Origin: Macrocybe gigantea
Taxonomy: Eukaryota; Basidiomycota; Agaricomycetes; Agaricales; Callistosporiaceae
Assembly (NCBI GenBank): GCA_011319805.1
Contig: SJRY01000250.1
Span: 372,001 to 436,000 of the forward strand
Reading direction: 5' to 3'
Length of the DNA stretch: 64,000 nt
A program made the translations under genes and the position numbers. Positions 20,416 through 32,351 of this stretch are shown here, piece by piece (the first letter of the stretch is position 1; the number at the start of each line of letters is the position of its first letter). The notes under the pieces are model-generated. The model saw nothing but the letters and a program-made list of their open reading frames with translations. It was not told the DNA's origin and did no database searches.

Positions 20416-23400
20416 ATGGCTACTGGCGCTCGACCGCGGCTTTCCAAGGGTTCTGACCCCAACTTCCGCTCATCGCGGTCCTCCAAGGCACCCATACGTA
20501 ACCCGTATGACCAGTTCCCGCAATCCGAGTTCGACGCGTGGATTGGTGACCTCACTGGCGCTCTAAAACGTGCATTGGGCTATCACGATGCCCCTCCGTC
20601 CCTCGAGCCCTCACTCGACTTTTCCAGGCCGTCGTCTGTAGACGTCAATGATATGGAGCAACTCTCATATGCAGATGAAAGCTCCTACTCCGAGGTCGAC
20701 GATTCGTTCGCAGAAATCAAGGAGCGGCGCGCCGTCAATAAAGGAAAGGCCCGCGACCCCGACGAGGGTCCCGGTTTTGTTTCCGGTATCGGAAACAAGG
20801 ACCAGCCCATCGAAATAGATTTGGAATCGGATATGGAGAAGGAGCGCGATGACGAAGAATACGAGGAGTATTATGAGGGCGGGGAGGAAGAAAATGAGCA
20901 GGAAGAGGTCGAGGACGAGATCGAGAAGGAACAGAGGAGCTGGGACGAAGAAGATTCGAATGAAAATCTTTCACCTCCCGTGAACTTCGAGTCGCACACG
21001 GAAGCTAGACGACTGCAAGTGCATCAACGTGTCGTCGAAGCGGGCGACGTTGAAGATGAATACGAGAAGCATGCTAGCACAGTCTCAGATGCCGAAGAAG
21101 CTAGTCTGCAGCCCAATTTCCACGACGAGATTGAAGGGGATGACGAGATCTTTGAACTGTCCTCAGGTTCGGATAAAAGCGAACAGGGAGATGAGCAAGA
21201 AGCGGATGGACGCGCTGCCTGGCCCCAGCATGATAGACAGTCTATGTCTCCAAGCCTTGAAGACCCTGATCTGCGGCAACAAGATCATTCCGAAGGTGAA
21301 AGATATGAAGACGAAGAGGAAGACGACCAGAAGGAGGAGGCCACGGAAGAATCTGAAGTCGACGAAATCGCTTCGAGTGATGATGACAAGCAGCCAGAGG
21401 CTGAAGACGCAAGTAAGTGACAACTCTTGTTTCATGGCACAGAAGTCTTAGATGCCTTTAGCGTTTCCGCCTGCTCCTGGGTCGCCCGCCGAGCTCGAGT
21501 ACCCCATCGACCTTCCCGATCCCTGGTGTGGACCGCAAACATATGCTGAGGATCTCTACACTGGAGGTGACATCAGTCCTGGTTCCAAAGATCCGAATCG
21601 GCTAGGATTTGAACTTGCCGACGCCCCAAGAGAGAGCGTCGATAGAGGCGAGGCACCAATCCCTGGGGCCACCGAAGCTCCAACCGAGGGTAAGCCAGTA
21701 CTTTTTCCAATGGAACAGGACGATTACCCATCGGAAGCGGCAGAAACCGCTGAAAAAGTTGAACATATGTTCAACCCTGCGCACGATGAAGGCATTCCGT
21801 CTGCAGCTGACAGCCAAAGTGGCCTGGCTGAAAGTCATGACATCACTTCAGGAGAGCTGCAGGCTACGCCGACGATACCTAGCGATAATGGAGAAAATTC
21901 TTTTGCGGTACACGATACAGCTACAGGGGTACCAACTGGTACGCGATGTCAAGACGCATTTTGTTTTCTGGAATTCAAGATCTAACCGTTTCGCAGATAT
22001 TGGAAGTGGCCTAACCTCAAACGTCCCTGTAGTCGACGTGCCCACAGATAACGATGCGGTCAACCGAGTGTCCGAGGCATCAGCTGGTGTGGTCTCCATA
22101 GAGGTGACTCCCAATGAGAACACTGAGGAAGAGCGTAAGGCTCAGACTGATACAGGTGCGCGCGCCCCGGAATAGATATCGCGGTGTAGCTGATTGTAGG
22201 TCTAGTTCCAGAAAAAGCTGATGCTCTACCTCCATTTGAAGTTTCACCAACTCAGGACATCGGAGAATGGATATTTGGCTCGCTGCCCTCTGCTCCTTTA
22301 TCGTTCGAGGCTGTTCCTGCTCCTGCTCCTGCTCCTGCTCCAGAGACCGTTTCTTTCCATACCATTGATAATTTTGAATTCGCATCTTCCCCAGCACCTT
22401 CCGATGTAATACTTTCATCCACCCCTCCACATACTTCCCGTGTTTTCGATGATTCTGCTCAAGACGGCTCCACTCGACCTAGCGCCGAGGCTTCTCTCCA
22501 CGTCGTTGAGCTCTCTCAATCTTTCAACCAGAATACTGAGCCCTTTTCGGATAACGACCTGCCGTTTGATCAACCGTCTGGAATTTTCGATTTATATGAC
22601 ACACCTCAAGCGATCATTGTAAGAGCATATTTACTTTGAAGTTCGGGAGACCATTTCGAATTTAACTGAATTGTTTTCTTTTAGGAAGAACCACTGTCCG
22701 ACTCCCCACACAGTGGCGTTGATGACGAGGAAATACGCGACACCAGAGAGCAGTCACCGGAGAACACCGACATGCAGGTCTCTCCTGCTATCGATATCGA
22801 GGAGATTCGAGACTCAGCGTCTACTCACATCATCGATGTCCACGTGAACATGCAGGTTTTTGAAGAAATTACATCAGAGGGTAAAGATTTTTTCTTATAG
22901 GTTCGACAAGCCAACTCAATGCTAGTCACAGGTGATTCAAACCCGCATTCTGAAGTAACATCGCCCCCTGTAGCTGCCGACCTATCTCAGTTGCCAACGC
23001 TGGTTTCTCAATCGTCCATATCGTTTTCCGAAGGTGAAGGTGAACCTCAAGAACCTTTTGCCGTCGAAGATTTGGGTCCTGTTGTGGAGCACTCCACGCA
23101 AAAAGCATCTCCTTCCAGCCCCGAACAGATTCGACAAACCGATACAGACCACGTTATTGAGGAACTTGCTGCCGATCTTCTCCTGGATAGCAAAGCTGCG
23201 TCCGGCGAACAAGATGTCGCGCCGGGCAAACGGATAAACGACGTTGATTCGGACATGCCTGCCGAGACGAAAGACGAGAACGGGCACATTGATGCACCTG
23301 CCTCGGAGCCAAACGAGGACCTGACGCAAGTTATTGGTCAAGAATCAGCCTTTACCGTCGCCAAAAGTGATGCTGGGCAAAGATCAGAAGGCAACGTCAC

Positions 23401-25749
23401 TCCGCCGGTTGAATTCTCTCCTCAGATTCACGATTTTCAACCAATGACGATGAGATTAGTTCGAAAGGCAACCGACCCCATTCTCTTGGCGGATCCGTAT
23501 CCAGCCAGTTTATCCACACCTTTGGATTACGCCGATATTGCTAAGGATATGCAAGAAGATGGTTCCTCTGATGAGACTGATCCTGACACCTCGATGGCAT
23601 CGTCTTCCACTGTTGAAAAGGATATGGATGACGGTACTGCAATGGAACGGAAGAATGCTGAATCTAGCAATGTTGCTTTGGGGCACGGAAGCGATCGGGA
23701 GGATTCTGTTGCCAATCAAGCAATTCCTATCGCTGAGACACGTCACGACATGCACTCACTAATGGACGGACATGATTTGGATCAAGATGCCGATGGCGAG
23801 CTAGATCCAGACTTCATGGAACATGGCTTGCCGGCTGATGCGGCGCGCCGTGGCGAATCCTCGACGGCCGTTCCTCCCAAGGAGCTCGCTGTGCCTCAAA
23901 CTGCTACAGCTGAACCTGTATCCTCCGAAGCAGAAACTCCACCTCCCGAGAAAGTCGGTAGTCCCCCTTGTGCTGTGGCTACGGATGAATCAAATGGGTC
24001 AGTGGTCTTTGTTTCGTCGCTCGGCATAATTGCTTATAGTTTCCTAGTGTGGAGGTCAATTCATCTCCCCGTCAAAATGATGTCTTTGCCCCCTCCATAA
24101 AAAATAACTCCACTGAACTTCCTGCCATACTGATAATCAAACGAAAACGCGAAAGCAACACGGGCGAAGTCTCCTCCCCTGTAAGGCAACGGAGTGATGC
24201 TCTCTCTCCTACTTCTATACTGCCACGTCCTTCGAAGCGAAAACGCAGCAACTCCCCTTCTCAAACTCCTGTTATGACGCGCTCCATGACTTCCAGGGTG
24301 GCTGGAACCAACGGTTCCGCGTCATCGTCTTCCAGAACAAGGAGCTCAGATAAACAGGACAAATCTCAGAAAGGAGTCCCTGCTAAACGGAGTGCAAATC
24401 TCAGGAGTTCCGCTGCGAGAAAGCCAGACAGCACCTCGAGCACAGGTGCCAGCACAGCGTCCAGGATGCTTCGACCTGGAAGTCGCTCTACTTCCCGAGC
24501 ATCATCCGTTTCCTCAAGCGTGCCAGGTGACCGACCATCTTCCACCATGCAACCTTCTCCGACGCCCGCCCCCATTCAACCGCAGCCATCTTTGTTCCAT
24601 ACACATTCTCATGCGCGTGCCCTTCATCATAATCACCACCGTGCTCTTCCTCCGCCGATTCAGACGCAACTGCAAGCCCGGAAGTCGTCACCCTCAAACC
24701 CTTCCATTACAGAGTCTAGCCCTACAACACAAATGATGCCGTCTTTACCCGCGCCGAAGCCCTTGGGCTATTCCCCTGTAACCCGTTCCCACTGTCGCTA
24801 TCATAAGATAAGTCTTCCCAAGGAAGAGGACGGACCCCGAGTGTACTTTCTTGTCCCCGGTTGCTCTCTCGGCGACGGCGAATTGATGGAAGAAGAGAAA
24901 ATAGAGGACCATGGATATGCATCATTCGAGGATAGCTCCCACATCATCCGGGATTTCGGGCTCCTGGACTTCAGCCCATATCTCATAGGCATTTTACGAC
25001 AACTCGTCGGCGTCGACCTCCTGCGAGAACAGGAGATCTATTACTGCCACAGCCTGGCGAAAATCACGATGTCCTTCATCCGAAAACAGCGTCTGAAAAA
25101 CTCTCACTTGCCAGAATTCCCTCAAAAGACGTTCCCAACAACTACGAACATGGGAGTTTGCGGAGCTCTCCCGGCATATCGCATGCGTCTATTGTATCGC
25201 CGACGTCGTCGCGACCGCCTCCATCGGCTGCAGAATCTGCCTCTACCACCGCATCGACGGCCCGCAAATCAAGTGGCAACGATGTGGAATCTCTATCGGC
25301 TCTCTCTGATACAGATGCTGGAAGAAGTGATGACGACGTTAAATCGGGATCGGTTAGCACGTTGGGACGCCCGCTGACTGCTAGCCAGGTGGAGCCGAGC
25401 GTTCGTAGTGACAGGGTGCCACTGCGTCCGCGTAGGAGCAAGCGTCTGGGAAGTGATGCAGCCGCCTACAAACAACAGGAATCTGACGGGGCGACCACCG
25501 AGGATGGCAGCATGGGGCCCTCCGGCAGGAGGAAAAGCTTTCGACAGGGTGTTAAAAGGTCTAGGGAGACTGATAGCACTCGAGAAGAGGACGAAAACCG
25601 GACAACTAAAAAGCTAAAAGCGCGGACTGGTGGCCGTTCTTCAGTGAGCGGGAAAGACGGTAATACCCCTGTAATTATATGTATGAACTAACTTACAACT
25701 GCGGCCTATTTTCTCGTCCATTGCAGATTTTCCACCCTCTCAAAAGTAG
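20416..25749 (+). CDS. Giant acidic intrinsically disordered nuclear protein, unidentified
   Basis: A chain of long compatible frames encodes a protein of roughly 1,600 residues that I cannot assign. The N-terminus (MATGARPRLSKGSDPNFRSS) is basic. A highly acidic region follows (about 20830-21420, with runs such as YEEYYEGGEEENEQEEVEDE), then a long Asp/Glu/Ser/Pro-rich middle that includes an Ala-Pro repeat from a five-copy CTGCTC-type tandem near 22315-22345. From about 24120 the chain becomes Ser/Arg/Lys-rich (KRKRES, RPSKRKRSNS). The only segment that looks folded is near 24780-25080: RSHCRYHKISLP, YFLVPGCSLGDGELMEEE, LLDFSPYLIGILRQLVGVDL and QEIYYCHSLAKITMSF. The end is basic again (RPRRSKRL, TTKKLKA). 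A final intron (GTAATA donor, TTGCAG acceptor) would move the stop from 25691 to 25749. Nuclear, chromatin-associated function is inference. Confidence 0.75.
22311..22346 (+). repeat. CTGCTC hexamer tandem within coding sequence
   Basis: About five copies of a CTGCTC-like hexamer occur inside the giant acidic protein gene and translate as alternating Ala and Pro. Length variation between strains would be in frame. Confidence 0.7.
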
Positions 25750-25849
25750 CAAAATAGTAATCTTCATGCACGTTTGTTAAGCACCCATATGATACAGTCC
25801 CAAAACCACTGTAAGTTTGCTCCGCATACTGCACTGTGAACCTGAAATG

Positions 25850-27357
25850 TCACTTCGTCCGCCGTCGCTTTTTCTGCGCGCTCTCCGTGTCTTCTTCATC
25901 AGATGCGAAAGGATCATCGTCAGCCTTTTTCTGTTTCAACTTCGGCCTGGCCTTTTTCGTCGTATGCTCCTCAGCCATGGAAGATGTCTTTTGTTCCCCG
26001 TCCTTGGCGGCTAGCGCGGCAAAAAATTCATCCTTGAGTGTCTGGTAAAAAAAAATGACATGACTTCAGTGTGCTATCAATTGAAGAGCAAACTTTGATT
26101 TCAGTCTCTGAGAGAAGATCCAGATTCCTCCATATCTACATGACGGTAAGTCAACGCTCACGCAGATGGCTATGCACGTACCGTCGATGGTATCCCGCTT
26201 GGATGCTTGCTGTCCAACCCTGCGAACAGCGTAGGTGAGGACAATGAGGGAAGTAGCGAGCAGTGACAATACCTATCAAGGTATACAAGTCGGACTTGAC
26301 ACCACTGAGATTGACACCGTGGTTGCGCAATAGGGTTTTCATGACCTGAAACGATATAGTTCAGACCAGGTCCCTCCGTTACTGATGGTTCCGATACCTC
26401 GGTAACACTCTCTTTGTCATAAACATCCGGAATATAGAGGCAAATTACGTGCTGATAATTTGGAGTGTCATATTGAGGAGAGGTTGATACTTTCGCTAAG
26501 TATGCGGCTGTCGAGGCTAGTGGACCTGACACCAAGGATTCTGCAAGGCGAATACGAAAACAGATCTATGTTTTGAAAGTGACGTTCCGTACTGGCAATA
26601 TTGGCCCATATCAAATCGATCTTGTCTGGAGACGCGAACATCAACCTGACAAAGATTCTATATCGTCAGCAGACGGAAAATGAGAGAAGGCCCGCACCAT
26701 TTGCCGTCAACGTATCCATATTCTTGGGAAATCCTTTGTAGGGCGTCTGTCGCTTCAGTTTGCACCTACCAATTAAAATTCAAAAGTACAAAAGGGTCCA
26801 TTGAATATATTACCTTTTCACGTGCTTCTTTCTTGCTCTTTGCACCAGTCTTCTTGTTGGAACGCATAGGAATGGATGGGTCGTTCTTGAAGTCCGAACG
26901 ATAAATGACAGGAATATGGCTGGGAAAAAGCGGGCACCTTGACATTGTCGACCTTCTCTGTAGCCTCTTTCACTAGAAAGAGCGACGCGCATTCAGAAAT
27001 GCTTCTCACTGACATGGGACATGTTCGCGTACATACTGTCGAAGCTGCATTGAGTGCCTCTTCCTTTTGTCCCTGCCTGTCGGAGGGTGATGATCACCTC
27101 GGACCCAGATCCACTAAATAGCATGGTCGACATGGAGCCATAGTTATGACGCGCTTCTGAACATACCGGCTTCGTTCCATCATCCTGGACCAAAGAGGGC
27201 TTATACTCCATGCAAAGCGCTCGGACCGCAACACGCAAAGAAATTACACTCTAAACCTTACCTTTTGGAGAAAGACCTCGAGGTTAATTTCGCTGGCTTT
27301 TGTCCAATAATATGTGTTCGGAGAGGACTCCTCGAGTTCCAGTTCCAATTTCAGCAT
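25850..27357 (-). CDS. DUF1917/Bles03-like protein
   Basis: The family, also called UPF0696 or C11orf68-like, adopts an eIF4E-like fold of unknown function. The start is ATG 27357 (MLKLELELEESSPNTYYWTK, then EINLEVFLQK before a GTAAGG donor). Middle exons include RSDFKNDPSIPMRSNKKTG and SKKEAREK. The diagnostic C-terminal core is FASPDKIDLIWANIAS, then SLVSGPLASTAAYLAKVSTS, YQHVICLYIPDVYDKESVTE, VMKTLLRNHGVNLSGVKSDL, YTLIGIDSKHPSGIPSTV. A charged tail ends in a basic cluster (QKKRRRTK) with TGA at 25850-25852. Exon joins between about 26900 and 27240 are uncertain, because two frames compete there. A CACGTG site lies 58 bp upstream of the start. Confidence 0.78.
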
Positions 27358-27414
27358 GTTGGATTGTGCTTAAGAGACTTTCCAGGTTGCTCAATGCTGG
27401 CACTACTTATGTGT

Positions 27415-27420
27415 CACGTG
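27415..27420. promoter_or_regulatory. CACGTG element upstream of the DUF1917 gene
   Basis: The site reads GTGTCACGTGATA and lies 58 bp upstream of the ATG at 27357. It matches the TCACGTGA form seen in other short promoters of this window. Confidence 0.45.
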
Positions 27421-27793
27421 ATAATCTGGTGATCCGGAATTTCAAGTTTTAGAAAAGGGTTTCTCAATGACAACTCGCGACTACCCAAAAGAAGTGCCTC
27501 CTGGGGTTGGATGGTTCAGATCCCAACAAGATGGGCAGAACCCGTCTTTGTGAACCCTGCAACCTCAGGTCATAGTAGAGTCCGCAGCGCGAAATGAGCG
27601 AACAAATTCCAATGACAACATAACTATTTCTGAACCATTGGCAGACCTTTCAAGTCCTTCTGATAGCGTATTTGACATGGGAATGACCCAAACAACCCAA
27701 TCTCGTGCGCAAACAGCGAGTTTTGATCTAACGAGTGTCTCCCAAATGGCATCAGAAGCATCGTCACATCGCAGACGTTGCAATTGCTGCCCG

Positions 27794-28647
27794 CTACGTT
27801 GGGGCGCCCTGATCAGGCAGACGTTCTATCGCATATCGCCTCCTGACAATATACATCAAGGGCACACCAGGAATTTGACGCATACGGCGTCGCAATTCCC
27901 TATCGCATGTGGCAACGATATAGCATTTGTGCGCGGTTACTCGCTGGACGAGACAATCATCCGCGTACGTTCCGGTATGCGTGCAATGCAGACGCTCGAA
28001 ACGGGGATCACGGGCGACGCTGGACACAGAAGTGAGCTTCGGGTGCACATGAACGCGAAGCCAACTGACCGGAGTGCAATCCGATAACGATGCCCCAATT
28101 TCTCCAATTCTGCCATTACGCAGTCCGTTACGCATGGTATACCTGAGAAATGCGTGATAAGCACTGATCGGATGAAGGGAACGGCTCACATTTTGCATAG
28201 AGACAATCCATCATGCCACTCATCAGCTCTAGTTTATTTTGTAGGCTGAAATTGATAAAATTCGTATCAATAAGCACGCGATAAGGCGGAACAAGAGCCG
28301 CGTTGTGAGCTAGAAATAGCGACGATGCGATCTGGGGACTGACGAACGATCACCTCAAGCAACAGAACAGCTGAAAGTGTAGACAAGACGGACACTCGAC
28401 GAACGGCATTCGCCTTTTCTTCCTCTTCCTTCTTTTTTTGTTTCAGTTGGTTTTCTTTGCTTTTGTAGGAGCAGTCAGATTTTCACGAAACTAGGTGGTC
28501 GACAAACAACTCACAGACGAATGTCATTGGGGTTCAATATACGTTTGACGGCGGCAAACTTGCGTGTCTTCTTTGCTTTCCCCTGTTAGTCGGAGAAATC
28601 TCATATAATCCTGACTATGCGCATATGAAGAAGAATAATCGTACCAT
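27794..28647 (-). CDS. FCF1: rRNA-processing PIN-domain nuclease Fcf1/Utp24
   Basis: Fcf1/Utp24 is the SSU-processome endonuclease that cuts pre-rRNA at early sites around 18S. The ATG (28647) is followed directly by an intron (GTACGA donor, AACAG acceptor), then [20 protein letters not shown], and [18 protein letters not shown] in the next exon. The PIN domain runs through [80 protein letters not shown] and [20 protein letters not shown], and ends [20 protein letters not shown] with PDQGAPT and TAG at 27794-27796. Conserved acidic residues of the active site (DTNF, DCVMAE, TYADD, TCDRE) are all present. A CACGTG element lies 43 bp upstream. Confidence 0.96.
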
Positions 28648-29468
28648 GTATGTGATGGTGTACTGTGGAAGGTTGATAGGAGAGATACGCACGTGACTGG
28701 TAGAAAATCGGTGCACAGCCACTGCTACTCTCTGATGAGGCCTGTTATCGTCAACATGGACGGATAAAACGCTCGAAATGGGCAAAATTTGCGGGCCATA
28801 TCATGCGAAGGACAAATTAAGAATAAGGTCATTCTATCTAGAACATCTATTTCCTTGCTTTCCGTCAAGTTAAAGAAACGTCGGAGCTAACAGCAGTTTC
28901 GCCTCCGACCACGATGCGACACGTTCCTGCTGTAACAGACGCCCATGTGTCTCTCCTTTCTGACTGGCGGTGACTCACTTTCGTGTTCCAAGACGTGCTG
29001 TACACTGTCCCATGCCAGGAACCAGAGATGAATCAAGAAAGTTAGTCAGAGACGAGAGGTAAAATTAAGCACAGCATCAAGAAATGTTTGTGAAGAGCTT
29101 TCTTGGACACACCTGTCAGGCAACATCTTTTCAAGATAGTCGTGGAAGCTTTTTCTGATACAACAGACAGCGTGTAATTTGATTAAACCGCGTTCCACTT
29201 TGCCAATTGCAACCAGATCGGATGGGGAGCGGAGCTATCAACGCTGTAAAGTTTAAACGCCCAATGGCTCCGAATCCAGCGCATGATGAAACTGATCCCT
29301 AAACCCATCAATCTACCCTCCGAACTGAGCGTCGTTTCACACAAGCTCATCGACTGCAAATCTGTTCTAGCTCTGGCTTATCCTCCATTCCTATTTAACC
29401 CCTCTGACTTAGCATGATTCGTCCTTAGCTTTTTCGCCTATACACACTTTCACCCCGTGCAGTAAGGC
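28648..29468. other. Divergent intergenic region between FCF1 and PAL
   Basis: About 820 bp separate FCF1 (-) and PAL (+). The FCF1-proximal end has the CACGTG site. The PAL-proximal end is C/T-rich for the last 130 bp before the start codon, as is common in strong fungal promoters. No gene, RNA or clear repeat is visible. Confidence 0.5.
28690..28695. promoter_or_regulatory. CACGTG element upstream of FCF1
   Basis: The sequence GCACGTGACT lies 43 bp upstream of the FCF1 start codon, in a position typical of a proximal promoter element. Confidence 0.45.
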
Positions 29469-31996
29469 ATGGCTATCACATCCAGTCAGAGGCATCCCAC
29501 CTCCCCAGTCCACGATGCCAACGGCGCCGAAAAGGCATCCGATCATCTCATTTCTAGTGGATCGAATTCGTTGTTATCCAAGTTCATCCAGCTATTTAGG
29601 GAGCTGGAATGCTACAAGTAAGTAACTCCGGTGTGTGCGCAACATGACCCGATTCACAATCACCAGGGCCGGACAGCCCGTCTTTGTTGATGGTCAGCAT
29701 CTCTCCATAGCCGGGGTCACGGCAGTGTCGCGTTATGGCGCGACCGCCGTTGTCGACGAATCTCCTGCCGTTGTTGAACGCATGGCACAAAGCCGCGACG
29801 TCATCGTTTCCAAAGTCGAGTCGGGCACCAGCGTGTACGGCGTTTCTACTGGATTTGGCGGCAGTGCAGACACCCGCACCGACCAGCCGCTGTTACTTGG
29901 CAACGCACTTCTCCAACACCAGCAGAGTGGCGTCCTTCCTTCATCAACAGAGCGGCTGGATGTCCTACCATTGCTGGATCCTTTGGCTTCAACCAGCATG
30001 CCCGAATCATGGGTCCGCGGCGCAATGTTGATTCGAATGAACTCATTAATCCGAGGGCACTCGGGTGTCCGAATAGAACTCGTCGAGAAAATAAACGAGC
30101 TCCTCCACGCCAATATCACTCCCCTTGTTCCCCTACGGGGCAGTATCTCCGCTTCCGGAGGTGAGCTGTTGCAGAGTTATTTGTACACCATTCAAGCTAA
30201 AATAAAGCTATGTAGATTTATCTCCGTTATCGTACATTGCTGGTGCTCTGACTGCAAATCCTTCGATCCGAGTTTTCGATGGCCCAGCCAACTTTGTCTC
30301 TCGAGATATTTGCTCGTCAAAGGAGGCACTTCGAGCACACGGAATAGCGCCTCTCCCATTGGCCTCCAAGGAACACCTTGGCGTCTTGAACGGAACTGCC
30401 TTCTCTGCGTCTGTTGCTTCCCTGGCCCTCAACGATGCTATCCATCTTGCTCTCTTGTCGCTCATCTGTACAGCGATGGGTACTGAAGCCCTCGCTGGAA
30501 CAAGAGCTTCATTTGACCCTTTCATCCACAAGGTTGCCCGGCCGCACCCTGGTCAGGTAAGCCAAGTCCGAAAGGTTATTATCCTTGTTACCTAATGACA
30601 GCCATTTTCTTCAGGTAGAAGCTGCTCAGATCATCTGGAATCTTCTGGAAGATAGCAAATTCGCATCGGCGCATGAGGAGGAAGTGTCCTTGGAAGAAGA
30701 TAATGGCGTCCTAAGACAGGATCGTTATCCGCTCAGAACATCACCCCAGTTTATCGGTCCCCAGCTCGAGGATCTCCTGCATTCGTTCGCAGCAGTAAGC
30801 CTGGAGTGCAACACCAGTACGTTCTTGACTTGACATCGTTCAGACGCTTTTGATGACGAGTGCGTTAGCGACGGACAACCCATTGGTAGACGGTCAAACA
30901 GGGACCGTGCACCATGGAGGCAACTTTCAGGCTATGTCTGTCACCAACGCGATGGAGAAGACTCGCTTAAGCCTTCATCACCTGGGAAAAATCCTATTCT
31001 CGCAATGTGCGGAACTTGTCAACCCAGCAATGAATCGTGGATTGCCACCGTCGCTCGCGGCCACTGACCCATCTCTGAACTACCATGCAAAGGGCATTGA
31101 CATCGCTACCGCTGCATATGTCGCAGAACTCGGCTATCTCGCTAATCCCGTCTCAACACATATCCAATCGGCCGAAATGCACAATCAAGCTGTCAAGTAA
31201 GTTTGCTCCATTTCACATTCTCCCCCACGATCTAATTATATTTGTCGCAGTTCTCTCGCACTGATTTCTGGCCGTGCTACGTTGAACTCGCTAGAAGTCT
31301 TATCAGTTCTTACGGCTTCGTACCTTTACACCTTGTGCCAAGGTAATAAGTGCACTTGCAAGGTCGTTTTTCATCGTAACTCATGCGTCCTACCTGCCTA
31401 GCTCTCGATCTTCGGGCCTTGCAGGTCGAGTTCTTGAACGGCTTAGATGCTATCATTGCCAAGAGATTGTTGCCTCTTTTGGTAGCTCCTTGTCCCCGCC
31501 GTTGCTCAAGTTGGTGGCATCGAAAGTCACCATTGTCATGCATCAGACGTTTGAATCGACGAGTACGACGGATGCGCCAGAACGCATGCAAAAGATTTCA
31601 GCCTCTGCAACCACCGTCCTCGTAGACGCTTTCACCGCCTCTCCCTACCACGATGTCTGCGATTTGAACTCGAACCTCGCTTCCATACCTCTTTTCCGGT
31701 CCCATGTCGCGTCGCGTGCGACGTCGCTGCTGGATGAACTAAGAGAGGAGTATCTTTCTGGCAAACGTGGGCCGGCACCTGCAAGCCCCTATATCAACAG
31801 GACGCGCCCGATATACGAATACGTCCGCAAGACTTTGGGCATCAGAATGCACGGATCGGAAAATTTCCATCGATTTGTTAATGGCCTGGGGGTTGAAGAC
31901 GTGACCGTCGGCCAGAACGTCTCTTTGATCCACGAGGCGATTAGAGATGGCAAGATTCATCATGTCATCATTGGCATGTTCACATCGGACGCTTGA
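29469..31996 (+). CDS. PAL: Phenylalanine ammonia-lyase
   Basis: PAL deaminates L-phenylalanine (and often tyrosine) to cinnamate, feeding phenylpropanoid chemistry and nitrogen release. The N-terminal exon starts at ATG 29469 ([18 protein letters not shown]) and ends at a GTAAGT donor. The catalytic-loop motif [17 protein letters not shown] is intact. The MIO prosthetic-group triad Ala-Ser-Gly is present in SISASG, and intron 30161-30215 splits the following Asp codon before [16 protein letters not shown]. Other landmarks are [74 protein letters not shown] and the C-terminal shielding region ending [17 protein letters not shown]. Stop TGA is at 31994-31996. All catalytic elements appear intact, so the enzyme should be active. 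Confidence 0.96.
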
Positions 31997-32351
31997 GCGT
32001 GGATAACACCTTGCTTTAACTCATACGAACTAACATAATCAGAACTATGACAGCTTATCCTATACCTATTACAACTAAATGCAATGCATTGTACTCTACT
32101 ACTTTCAATTAGTACCTCATAATAAATGACGGTCACGATTGTGCCTGTGGCGCTTCCGTGTCAGTTCCATTTTCTTTCCGGAACCTCGTGATACTGATAC
32201 AGAAATGGCGGCCTCATGCTACCAAGATTATCTCATATATCTCCTCGACCGTCGATATGAGGAGGTCATCCGACATCGGTATCAAGCTCTCCTTCCCATC
32301 ATTCTCACTAAACTTAGTATCCCTTGACGTTCGACGTCGTGTCTTGACACT
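31997..32351. other. Intergenic region between PAL and the FAOX-like gene
   Basis: About 355 bp lie between two genes in the same orientation. It should hold the PAL 3' end and the downstream promoter. I see no gene or repeat. Confidence 0.5.

Noticed and set aside
27638..28087. 149-codon plus-strand frame
   Set aside because: It is antisense to the last exons of FCF1, which has a clear PIN-domain match.
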